DNA of 64,000 bases from an uncultured Alphaproteobacteria bacterium (GTDB lineage: Bacteria; Pseudomonadota; Alphaproteobacteria; Rhizobiales; Beijerinckiaceae). The stretch covers positions 62,001 to 126,000 of the forward strand of contig CALKHP010000030.1 in assembly GCA_937988775.1 (NCBI GenBank). The letters run 5' to 3'. The notes below the pieces were generated by a model. The model had not been told where the DNA came from. It ran no database searches and worked only from the letters and a program-made list of their open reading frames with translations. A program made the position numbers and the translations under genes. Positions 36,693-44,409 of this stretch are shown here, one piece after another (within the stretch, counting starts at the first letter, position 1; every line of letters starts with the position of its first letter).

Positions 36693-37199
36693 TTACTCGG
36701 CGCGCATGCCCGGCGTGCCGCCCTCGCCCAACCCTGCGACATGGGCCTGGGTGTAAAGCTCGATGCCGATGCGGTTGATCAGGTCGAGCTGCGTCTCGAG
36801 GAAGTCGATATGGCCCTCTTCGTCGGCCATCAGCGCCTCGAACAGGTCCTTGCTCGGGTAGTCCTTGACCGAGCGGCTGTATTCGGCGCCCTCCTGATAG
36901 AGCGCGCGCGCACCGATCTCGGCCTTCAGGTCGCACTCGATGACTTCCTTGACGTTCTGGCCGATCAGCAGCGGATCGAGCACCTGCAAATTCGGATGGC
37001 CTTCAAGGAACAGGATGCGATCGACGAAGCGATCGGCGTGCTGCATCTCCTCGATCGACTCCTTGCGCCACTGCTTGGCGAGGCCGTTCAGGCCCCAGTT
37101 GTCGAGCAGGCGATAATGCAGCCAATATTGGTTGATCGCAGTCAACTCGCTGCGCAGGCCGCGGTTGAGATATTCGATGACCTTTTGGTCGCCCTTCAT
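36693..37199 (-). CDS. bfr: Bacterioferritin
   Basis: Haem-containing iron-storage protein of 168 aa that forms 24-mers. All ferroxidase ligands are in register with E. coli Bfr: Glu18, Glu51, His54, Glu94, Glu127 and His130. The haem ligand Met52 is also present (EEMQHAD). The last ten residues are a Gly-rich extension beyond the usual fold. It lies 104 bp downstream of bfd, on the same strand, and is preceded by an ICE-like palindrome, so iron-dependent control is likely. Confidence 0.97.
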   Translation of the reverse strand: MKGDQKVIEYLNRGLRSELTAINQYWLHYRLLDNWGLNGLAKQWRKESIEEMQHADRFVDRILFLEGHPNLQVLDPLLIGQNVKEVIECDLKAEIGARALYQEGAEYSRSVKDYPSKDLFEALMADEEGHIDFLETQLDLINRIGIELYTQAHVAGLGEGGTPGMRAE

Positions 37200-37265
37200 C
37201 GTCGGTCTCCAGTTGGCTGTGTCAGTGGCACAGTCATGAACCGCGGCGGCGTGGAAATCAAGTCT

Positions 37266-37283
37266 TTAAGAACGGTTCTAAAC
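37266..37283 (-). promoter_or_regulatory. Irr/ICE-like palindrome upstream of bfr
   Basis: AGAAC-G-GTTCT is a perfect inverted repeat (37270-37280) flanked by TTxA..TxAA. It closely resembles the rhizobial iron control element bound by Irr (TTTAGAA-N3-TTCTAAA). About 67 bp upstream of the bfr start, between bfd and bfr. Site match seen; binding is inferred. Confidence 0.6.
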
Positions 37284-37303
37284 AAGCCGTGCTGCGGCGC
37301 ACC

Positions 37304-37567
37304 CTACTCCGCAGCCATCAGGAACGGCACGGGCTCGTCCTCGACGGGCTCGTGGTGGCCCGGACAGGTCGGGCAGCCGACGTTGCAGGCGTTGACACGC
37401 GCTTCCTTCAGAAGGTCGCGCACCGTCACCAGGCAGCGGCCGCAATTGGGGGCGCAGCCGAGGCAGCGATAGGCCTGCGCCGGAGAGCGCGGGGTTCCGG
37501 CTTCTTCAGTGGCGAGGGTGGCGAGAATCTGGGCCTCGGTGAGGACGTTACACGAACAAACGATCAT
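37304..37567 (-). CDS. bfd: Bacterioferritin-associated ferredoxin, extended
   Basis: [2Fe-2S] protein of 87 aa that reduces and mobilises iron from bacterioferritin. Cluster ligands are Cys4, Cys6, Cys42 and Cys45 (VCSC...NCGRC). Compared with the ~64-aa E. coli Bfd there are extra cysteines at 35 and 38. A C-terminal tail adds CNVGCPTCPGHH (Cys61, 65, 68 plus His), which could bind another metal. The bfd-bfr pairing supports the role. The upstream region has a second ICE-like site. Confidence 0.93.
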   Translation of the reverse strand: MIVCSCNVLTEAQILATLATEEAGTPRSPAQAYRCLGCAPNCGRCLVTVRDLLKEARVNACNVGCPTCPGHHEPVEDEPVPFLMAAE

Positions 37568-37619
37568 TCAGCATCACCGACAGCGCTGCGTACCGGCCTG
37601 GCCGGGTGCCGCATGCGCA

Positions 37620-37636
37620 GTTTAGAATGACTAAAA
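37620..37636 (-). promoter_or_regulatory. ICE-like palindrome upstream of bfd
   Basis: TTTAG-AATGA-CTAAA inverted repeat at 37621-37635, 54 bp upstream of the bfd start. It resembles half of the Irr-bound ICE consensus but is less exact than the one ahead of bfr. Located in an AT-rich stretch that likely contains the promoter. Confidence 0.45.
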
Positions 37637-37707
37637 ACTTCCATGACTTCATAGACATAGCTTATGTTGATGAAGCCAGTCAAGATTGATGGACGGGGCG
37701 CTTTGTC

Positions 37708-38229
37708 TCAGCCCCGGTGTTCTTGCGGCGCCAGTTCGCGCAGCAGGTAGCTCACCGTCTTGCCGCCGCCAATCACCGCACTGCCGACCTCGACGAAGCC
37801 GAGAGCGGCATGGAAGGCGCGTGAGGCCGGGTTGGGCGGAATGGCATTGACCTCGCAAACGACGCGGTCGTGCCCGGCGCGGCGGGCATGATCGAACAGG
37901 TCGCGATACAGGCGGCGTGCGTGGCCCCGCCCGCGCGCCCGCGCGGCCACGACGACGCGATCGACATAGACGAAACGCGGGTAGCGCGCCCGGAACCACA
38001 GGAAATTCGCGCTGTCATAGGCGGCATCCTGATCGAACGCCAACAGGAAGGCCTCCGCCTCGCCGATGCGTCTGGCCATGAACGCCTCCACCACCAGATG
38101 CCGAAACCGCTCCGCCTCCAGCCATGACAACTCGACCGCATGGGCGTTGTTCAGCGCAAGCAGCCCATCGCCAACCGTATCCGGGCCGGCCAAGTCGGCC
38201 TCGGTGAGGGGAACTGGCGCGCCGCTCAT
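37708..38229 (-). CDS. GNAT-family N-acetyltransferase
   Basis: A protein of 173 aa. GNAT motif A is visible as DRVVVAARARGRGHARRLYRDL, and the C-terminal SRAFHAALGFVEVGS is typical. The N-terminal part resembles predicted GNATs of the COG3818 type (LNNAHAVELSWL). The ATG at 38229 overlaps the stop of mscS (ATGA), so it is translated with the channel gene. Substrate unknown. Confidence 0.88.
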   Translation of the reverse strand: MSGAPVPLTEADLAGPDTVGDGLLALNNAHAVELSWLEAERFRHLVVEAFMARRIGEAEAFLLAFDQDAAYDSANFLWFRARYPRFVYVDRVVVAARARGRGHARRLYRDLFDHARRAGHDRVVCEVNAIPPNPASRAFHAALGFVEVGSAVIGGGKTVSYLLRELAPQEHRG

Positions 38230-39350
38230 CGGCTGATCCCCGCGCCCTGAAACAATTGGGCGGTGTCGCCCGGATCCGGGGCAATCTCGGCACGGTGGCG
38301 CGGCAGCGCCTCCGGATGGTGCTCCTGCAGGAAGGCGATGAGCTTTTCCCTGATCTCGCAGCGAAGATCGAATGCCTTTCCGCCGCTCGTAGCGCTGGCG
38401 AGGATACGCAGTTCGAGCGTCGATTCCCTGAAATCGGTCACCTGCACGACGACGACGCGCTGGTCCCAGACCGGCGACCCGGCGACGATCTCCGACACCT
38501 TCTTGCGGATGATCTCGATCGGAGCGCGATAGTCGAGATAGATCATGACGATACCGATCAGCCTTGCATCCTCGCGGGTCCAGTTCTGGAACGGCTTCTC
38601 GATGAAATAGCTGAGCGGCAGGATCAGCCGCCGCAGGTCCCAGAGCCGCATCACGACATAGGTCGAGGTGATCTCCTCGACATTCCCCCATTCTCCCTCG
38701 ACGATCAGCGCATCGTCGAGGCGGATCGGCTGCGTCACGGCAAGCTGGATGCCGGCGAACAGGTTCTTCAGCAACGGCTGGAGCGCGAAGCCGGCAATGA
38801 TGCCGGCAGCGCCGGCGGAAGCCAGCAGGCTGACGCCATATTGGCGCACGCCCTCGAAGGTCATCAGCGCCGCCGAAACAGCCACCACCGTGATGAGCGT
38901 CGTCGCGACGCGCTGCAGGATGCGCGCCTGCGTGACATGCTTGCGCGCCAGCAGGTTGTCATCGGTATCGAGCTTGAAACGGCGCAGGTAGATCGTCGTC
39001 CAGATATGCAGCGCCGTGCGGGCCATCCAGGCAAGCAGGACGATAAAGCTGACGAGCAGCACCTGCGACAGCACCGCGGCCTGGCCCGGCGTCAGTGGAG
39101 CAAGACGGGATGCCGCGCCAAGCGCCACGATCATCACGGCAAAACGCGATGCACCCTCGTCGCGCGAGACCAGGGAACGCCAGAACATGTCCCTGCCGGC
39201 GGCAAGCCGCGTCGCCAACCGGAACAGCACGCGATGCGCCAGCAGCGCGACCAGCACCGCTGCCACGAAGATCACGAGGCTCAGCAGCCAGGATGGCGCC
39301 CAGCCGAGCGCAGCGGATATCGGCATGAGAAAAGCTCTGAGTTCGTCCAT
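38226..39350 (-). CDS. MscS-family small-conductance mechanosensitive channel
   Basis: A protein of 374 aa. Several N-terminal helices lead to the pore helix and the beta domain. The TM3/beta junction is seen as GAAGIIAGFALQPLLKNLFAGIQLAVTQPIRLDDAL, the MscS signature, followed by VVMRLWDLRRLILPLSYF. It protects cells from hypo-osmotic shock or serves as a small-solute channel. The ATG at 39350 is preferred; the long upstream extension is not supported. The following GNAT gene overlaps by 4 bp. Confidence 0.92.
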   Translation of the reverse strand: MDELRAFLMPISAALGWAPSWLLSLVIFVAAVLVALLAHRVLFRLATRLAAGRDMFWRSLVSRDEGASRFAVMIVALGAASRLAPLTPGQAAVLSQVLLVSFIVLLAWMARTALHIWTTIYLRRFKLDTDDNLLARKHVTQARILQRVATTLITVVAVSAALMTFEGVRQYGVSLLASAGAAGIIAGFALQPLLKNLFAGIQLAVTQPIRLDDALIVEGEWGNVEEITSTYVVMRLWDLRRLILPLSYFIEKPFQNWTREDARLIGIVMIYLDYRAPIEIIRKKVSEIVAGSPVWDQRVVVVQVTDFRESTLELRILASATSGGKAFDLRCEIREKLIAFLQEHHPEALPRHRAEIAPDPGDTAQLFQGAGISR

Positions 39351-39603
39351 TCGGCGCGCGGTTCCCCTGGCAGGAATTCGGAAAGGGCAGAGGTGGTTCC
39401 GGGCACGCAGGCCCGGCCCTTGGCCGCCACTGGCTGGCGGCAAAACCGGTTCGGCCAAGCCGGCCCCGTGACCCGCACGCGAGAAGCCGGCGATAGCGCA
39501 TTGCCAGCGTTCACGAACTGGCCTTATTGGTCAAGCGGCGCCAGGCACCTTCCAAACAGGGCGCCTTTCCAAACATGCGGCCAGCAGGAGCGGGACGAAC
39601 CAG

Positions 39604-40677
39604 ATGAGCAATCGGAAATACAGAATCGCGGTCATTCCGGGCGACGGCATCGGCAAGGAGGTGGTGCCGGAAGGCATCCGCGTGCTCGAGGCGGCGGCCA
39701 AGAAATTCGGCTTCGTGCTCGAGCAGGACTGGCACGATTTCGCCTCGTGCGACTATCACGCCAAGCATGGCCGCATGATGCCGGAAGACTGGAAGGAGCG
39801 CATCGGCGAGCCGGACGCGCTGTTCTTCGGCGCCGTCGGCTGGCCGGACAGCGTGCCGGATCACATCTCGCTCTGGGGTTCGCTGCTGCTGTTCCGGCGC
39901 GAATACGACCAGTTCATCAACCTGCGCCCGGTGCGGCTGATGCCGGGCGTGCCGTGCCCGCTCGCCGGCCGCAAGCCCGGCGATATCGATTTCTGGGTGG
40001 TGCGGGAGAATACCGAAGGCGAATATTCCTCGATCGGCGGCCGCATCTTCAACGGCACCGAACGCGAAATGGTGATGCAGGAAACGGTGATGACGCGCAT
40101 CGGCATCGACCGCGTGCTGAAATTCGCCTTCGAGCTTGCCGCCCGCCGACCGCGCCAGCACCTGACATCGGCCACCAAGTCGAACGGCATCTCGATCACC
40201 ATGCCGTATTGGGACGAGCGCGTGGAGGCGATGGCGGCCAACTTCCCCGGCGTCACCTGGGACAAGTACCATATCGACATCCTCACCGCGCATTTCGTGC
40301 TCAATCCGGACCGTTTCGACGTGGTCGTCGCCTCCAACCTGTTCGGCGATATCCTGTCCGATCTCGGCCCCGCCTGTACCGGCACGATCGGCATCGCGCC
40401 ATCCGGCAACATCAATCCGGACCGCTCCAAGCCGTCTCTGTTCGAGCCGGTGCATGGTTCGGCGCCCGACATCGCCGGCAAGGGCATCGCCAATCCCGTC
40501 GGCCAGATCTGGTCCGGTGCGATGATGCTCGAGCATCTCGGCGAGACCGAAGCGGCCGCCGCCATCGTCAAGGCGATCGAGACGACGCTCGCCGAACCGG
40601 CGCTGCGCACCGGCGACCTGAAGGGCAAGGCCAATACCGTGAGCGCCGGCAAGGCGATTGCCGATGCCCTCGGCTGA
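39604..40677 (+). CDS. Tartrate/D-malate-type dehydrogenase
   Basis: NAD-dependent beta-decarboxylating dehydrogenase of the isocitrate/isopropylmalate superfamily, 357 aa. Seen are AVIPGDGIGKEVVPEG, LRPVRLMPG, VVRENTEGEYSS with the substrate-specific region, the Lys of ATKSNGISIT, the metal-binding Asp of SNLFGDILSDL and the NAD-site FEPVHGSAPDIAGKGIANP. ENTEGEYSS and the 357-aa length fit tartrate dehydrogenase (TtuC) or DmlA, not LeuB. Its neighbours give no pathway hint. Confidence 0.9.
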   Translation: MSNRKYRIAVIPGDGIGKEVVPEGIRVLEAAAKKFGFVLEQDWHDFASCDYHAKHGRMMPEDWKERIGEPDALFFGAVGWPDSVPDHISLWGSLLLFRREYDQFINLRPVRLMPGVPCPLAGRKPGDIDFWVVRENTEGEYSSIGGRIFNGTEREMVMQETVMTRIGIDRVLKFAFELAARRPRQHLTSATKSNGISITMPYWDERVEAMAANFPGVTWDKYHIDILTAHFVLNPDRFDVVVASNLFGDILSDLGPACTGTIGIAPSGNINPDRSKPSLFEPVHGSAPDIAGKGIANPVGQIWSGAMMLEHLGETEAAAAIVKAIETTLAEPALRTGDLKGKANTVSAGKAIADALG

Positions 40678-40691
40678 GACGCGGTAAAGAC

Positions 40692-40716
40692 GGGTCCCGG
40701 CTCAAGGCCGGGACGA
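40692..40716. repeat. Short hairpin repeat, GGGTCCCGG type
   Basis: GGTCCCGGCTCAAGGCCGGGAC, a near-perfect hairpin of the same family as 21113-21139 and 24286-24306. Fifteen bases past the stop of the tartrate-type dehydrogenase and just left of repeat copy 4. Confidence 0.55.
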
Positions 40717-40728
40717 GACGCTTCGGTT

Positions 40729-40813
40729 GTCATTCCCGCGAAGGCGGGAAACCAGAGCCGTTGCGCAAGCGACTCCTGGATTCCCGACCGGCCTGACGGC
40801 CGTCGGGAATGAC
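40729..40813 (+). repeat. Dispersed palindromic repeat, copy 4
   Basis: An 85-bp element in orientation A (short left hairpin, long right hairpin CCCGACCGGC...GCCGTCGGG). The long arm has a different centre from copy 1, with both arms altered so that pairing is kept. Between convergent tartrate-type dehydrogenase and PanE-like genes. Confidence 0.9.
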
Positions 40814-40842
40814 ATGGACGAATCGCGACGCGATTCTACGCC

Positions 40843-41778
40843 TTACGCCTTCGCGGTGCGGGCGCGCTGGTGCTCATGCGCCTTGAGGCCGATATAGGCC
40901 GTCTCCAGCAGCGGCACCTTGAGCCCGGCCGCCCTGGCACGGCGGATCAGGTCGCCGATGACATGATCGGCCTCGGTCGGGCCGCCGCGCTGCACGTCAC
41001 GGAACATCGAGGCGGTCATCGCCGAGCCCTTGGCGGTGATCATTTCGACCATATTGGCCTTGGCGGCCGGGCGCGCCGCGTGACCGTCAGCGGCCGCGAT
41101 CGAATCGCATTCGGCCAGCAGGCCGGTCATGAAGGCATCGCCACCGGGCGCCGCGACGATATCGCCGACGGAAGCACGCATCAGCGTCGTCGCGGCGGCG
41201 AGCGCGGCCAGGAAGTCCCATTTCTCCCACATCTCCTGCAGGATGTCGTCGCTGGGGCGCGGCCGGAACTTGGCGCCGAGCAGCGCCGGCGTCAGCCGCT
41301 CCATCCGCGCCGAGGAACCGCCGGCGCGCTCGCCGAATGCCAGGATATGGGCATCGTTCAGATGCAGGATTTCGCCGCTCTCGCCCAGTGTCGCGGCGAT
41401 CATGCATAGGCCGCCAAGCGGCGCATTTTCACCGAAACGGGCGGCAATCGTCGCAAGATGGCCCATGCCGTTGAGCAGCGGCAAGATCATGGTGTCGGGG
41501 CCGACCGCCGGGGCGACCGTGTCGAGCGCGCCGTCGAGGTCGTAGGCCTTGCAACTCAGGATCACGACATCGGCCGGCGCCTTGATCTCATCCTTGGTCA
41601 GGACCGGCGGCCGGGCAATATCGATATCGCCATGCAGGCTTTTCACATGCAGGCCACGCTCGCGCAGCGCGGCGGCGCGCGCCTCGCGCACCAGGAAGCG
41701 GACGTCGCGCCCCGCCTCCAGCAGCCTTGCACCGAAATAGCCGCCGACCGCGCCGGCACCCAACACCACGATTTTCAT
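40843..41778 (-). CDS. Ketopantoate reductase family (PanE/ApbA-like) oxidoreductase
   Basis: NADPH-dependent 2-ketoacid reductase family of 311 aa. The nucleotide motif is IVVLGAGAVGGYFGARL. The central SCKAYDLDGAL supplies the catalytic Lys, and the helical C-terminal domain ends with AITAKGSAMTASMFRD...-type residues (Lys/Ser/Met/Asp) common to this family. It could make pantoate for coenzyme A with PanB, encoded 14 kb away, but many PanE paralogues act on other substrates. The start at 41778 is the first codon of the fold. Confidence 0.85.
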   Translation of the reverse strand: MKIVVLGAGAVGGYFGARLLEAGRDVRFLVREARAAALRERGLHVKSLHGDIDIARPPVLTKDEIKAPADVVILSCKAYDLDGALDTVAPAVGPDTMILPLLNGMGHLATIAARFGENAPLGGLCMIAATLGESGEILHLNDAHILAFGERAGGSSARMERLTPALLGAKFRPRPSDDILQEMWEKWDFLAALAAATTLMRASVGDIVAAPGGDAFMTGLLAECDSIAAADGHAARPAAKANMVEMITAKGSAMTASMFRDVQRGGPTEADHVIGDLIRRARAAGLKVPLLETAYIGLKAHEHQRARTAKA

Positions 41779-41889
41779 CGTCCTCGCCCCCTGACCGATT
41801 CCGTTGCGAAACAGGCCGGAGGGTCGTCCCGCGCGCACCGGCGCGCAAGCATGTTTTCACACCCTGCGACGCCGGCGTCTCGGGCTCTC

Positions 41890-42750
41890 TCAGGCGATCA
41901 CGCGCCGATAGAGGTGCCAGGTCGCGTGGCCGAGCACCGGCATCACCACGATGAGGCCGACGAAAAGCGGGATCGAACCCAGCACCAGCCCGGCCGCGAC
42001 GATGAAGCCCCAGGCGAGCATGGCGACCGGATTGCGCCAGACCGCTTCCATCGAGGTCCTGACCGCCGTGCTGAGCCGGACCTTGCGGTCGAGCAGCAGC
42101 GGGAACGACACCACGCTGACCGCCAGAACGAACAGCGCGAACAGGAAGCCGACGCCGGTGCCGACGACGATCATCGTCCAGCCCTGCGTGGTATTGAAGA
42201 CATCGGAGGCGAAGGCGGACAGGCTCACCGGCATTTCAGGCCCGACGGTGTGGCGGTAGATCAGCCAGGCGGCGAGCATCCAGAGCGCGAACACCACCGT
42301 CAGCATCATGCCGAGGCGGAAGATGGCGCCGAAGGACGGTGAGGTGAAGACATGGGCCGCATCGGCCCAGGACACCTCCTCGCCGCGCTCGCGGCGCCGG
42401 CTCATCTCGTAGACGCCGGTGGCGGCAAACGGACCGATCAGCGCGAAACCCGAGGCGAGCGGGAACAGCAAAGGCAGGAAGGCGGTGCCGAGCACGATCT
42501 GCGACAGCACGAGGCCGGCCAGCGGATAGATCAGGCTGATGAAGATCACGTCGCTGCGGCTGGCGGCGAAATCGGACAGGCCGGCACGCAGGACCGGGCC
42601 GAGATCGGCGATGGTGATGTTACGCACGATCGGCCGGCGCGCGTCGAGCGTCTCGTCGGTACGGCCGAAATAATGTCCGGCCGCGCCCACGACATGGGCG
42701 ACCTCGCGGAATTGCTCCGTGCCCCATTCGGCGGGATTTCGGATGGTCAT
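41890..42750 (-). CDS. DUF2189 membrane protein
   Basis: A protein of 286 aa. The N-terminal segment RPIVRNITIADLGPVLRAGL and five to six hydrophobic helices match the DUF2189 family, common in alphaproteobacteria and often near cytochrome oxidase or other energy genes, though not here. No enzymatic residues are visible. The ATG at 42750 is the first start in a sensible position; the open frame extends upstream without a ribosome site. Function unknown. Confidence 0.82.
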   Translation of the reverse strand: MTIRNPAEWGTEQFREVAHVVGAAGHYFGRTDETLDARRPIVRNITIADLGPVLRAGLSDFAASRSDVIFISLIYPLAGLVLSQIVLGTAFLPLLFPLASGFALIGPFAATGVYEMSRRRERGEEVSWADAAHVFTSPSFGAIFRLGMMLTVVFALWMLAAWLIYRHTVGPEMPVSLSAFASDVFNTTQGWTMIVVGTGVGFLFALFVLAVSVVSFPLLLDRKVRLSTAVRTSMEAVWRNPVAMLAWGFIVAAGLVLGSIPLFVGLIVVMPVLGHATWHLYRRVIA

Positions 42751-42894
42751 GTCTATCCTCCCAACAGTTCTCGGGAGGCCACGGCGCTTCGCGAAAAGGA
42801 CGCCAACACTGACTATCGATGACGCGAAGTCTCGCGACCAATCGTCGCTATGATAGCGCAATGCCGGCGAGTTGCCAGCCCGCAATTCCGGCGT

Positions 42895-44397
42895 TCAACG
42901 CGCCAGCGCAGCCGCCGCGCGCAACGCGCCGAGCCGGAGCAGGTCGCGATAGGCGGCGGAGACCGCCGCGACGAACGCCGGATCATCGCCGAGATCGGCG
43001 CCGAACACCGCCGTGAAGCCGAGCATGGCGCGCACGCGGGCGCCGGCATCCTCGCCGGCGGAGCGCAGGGCGCCCTGAAGTTCCGCGGCAAGCGGATCGC
43101 GCACGTCGATCGCCCTGCCCTGCTCGTCGAGGCCGCCGACATAGCGCATCCACGCCGCGACGACGAGCGCGAGGCAGGGATAGGCCAGGCCCGCCGCCCG
43201 CCGCTCGCGTACCGTATCGAGCAGGCGCTGCGGCAGCTTCTGCGAGCCGTCCATGGCGATCTGCCAGGTGCGGTGGCGAACCGCCGGATTGGCGAAGCGG
43301 GCCATGAGCTGATCGGTATAGGCGCCAAGATCGACGCCGGGCGGCGCCGGCAGCACGGGAATGATCTCCTCGCGCCACAGCCGCGCGACCAGCCCGCGCA
43401 AACCCTGATCGGCGATCGCCTCGCCAATCGTCTCGCAGCCGCCGAGGAAGCCGAGATAGGCGAGCGCCGAATGCGCGCCGTTGAGCAGGCGCAGCTTCAT
43501 GGTCTCGTAGGGCGCGACATCGGTGACGAGTTCAGCGCCCGCGCGCTGCCAGGGCGGACGCTGCCCATCGACGAAACGGTCCTCGATGACCCATTGCCGG
43601 AACGGCTCATGGCTGACCGGGGCGGCATCGTGCAAGCCGGTCGCCGCCTCGGCATCGGTGAGGTCGGCCTCGGTCGCCGCCGGCACGATGCGGTCAACCA
43701 TCGTGGCCGGACAAGGAACGTCGCGCGCGATCCAGGCGGAGAGCGCATCGTCACTGAGCGCGGCGAACTGCACGAGCAGCCCGTGAAGCAGGCGGCCGTT
43801 ATGCGGCAGGTTATCGCAACTCAGCGGCGTGAACGGCGCGAGCCCGGCCCTGCGGCGCGCGGCCAGCGCGGCCACCAGGAAGCCGACCGCCGTGCGCGGC
43901 TGCTCCGGATGGGCGAGGTCGTACCGGATATCGGCATGGTCCTGCTGCAGGGCGCCGGTCGCCGGGTCGTGGCAATAACCCTTCTCGGTCACCGTCAGGC
44001 TGACGATGCGGGTATCCGCCGCCGTGATCCGGGCGAGCAGCGCCGCCGGGTCCTCGGGTGCGACGAGCACCTGTCGCAGATTGCCGACGATGCGCGCCGA
44101 GACCGGGCCGCCGCCGCGCTCGAGCGCGACATAGAGCCCATCCTGCGGCGCGAGCCGGTCGCGCTGGTCGGGCTTGCGCAGGCTCGCCCCGACGATGCCC
44201 CAATCGGGCGCCGCCGGATCGATCACATCCTCGGTATAGAGCGCGCCATGGGCACGGAAGAAGGCGCCGATGCCAAGATGCACGATGCCGTGGCGCAGCC
44301 GGGCACGATCATAGCGCGGCACGGTCACGCTCGCCGCCATGTGCTTGAGCGCGCGGGCATTCAGACGGGGCGCGGCGTGTACGGTATCGGATGACAT
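42895..44397 (-). CDS. Mannitol dehydrogenase-family oxidoreductase
   Basis: Long-chain polyol dehydrogenase of 500 aa. The N-terminal Rossmann-like motif VHLGIGAFFRAHGALY (GxGxxxRAH) and the C-terminal catalytic segment KLRLLNGAHSALAYLG contain the conserved Lys/Asn/His of the mannitol dehydrogenase/fructuronate reductase family. It oxidises a polyol (mannitol, arabinitol or sorbitol) or reduces a keto-sugar acid with NAD. No sugar transporter or kinase is adjacent, so the substrate is open. It lies 12 bp upstream of nothing on its own strand but follows the RND operon end closely. Confidence 0.92.
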   Translation of the reverse strand: MSSDTVHAAPRLNARALKHMAASVTVPRYDRARLRHGIVHLGIGAFFRAHGALYTEDVIDPAAPDWGIVGASLRKPDQRDRLAPQDGLYVALERGGGPVSARIVGNLRQVLVAPEDPAALLARITAADTRIVSLTVTEKGYCHDPATGALQQDHADIRYDLAHPEQPRTAVGFLVAALAARRRAGLAPFTPLSCDNLPHNGRLLHGLLVQFAALSDDALSAWIARDVPCPATMVDRIVPAATEADLTDAEAATGLHDAAPVSHEPFRQWVIEDRFVDGQRPPWQRAGAELVTDVAPYETMKLRLLNGAHSALAYLGFLGGCETIGEAIADQGLRGLVARLWREEIIPVLPAPPGVDLGAYTDQLMARFANPAVRHRTWQIAMDGSQKLPQRLLDTVRERRAAGLAYPCLALVVAAWMRYVGGLDEQGRAIDVRDPLAAELQGALRSAGEDAGARVRAMLGFTAVFGADLGDDPAFVAAVSAAYRDLLRLGALRAAAALAR

Positions 44398-44409
44398 CGA
44401 GATTGGACC

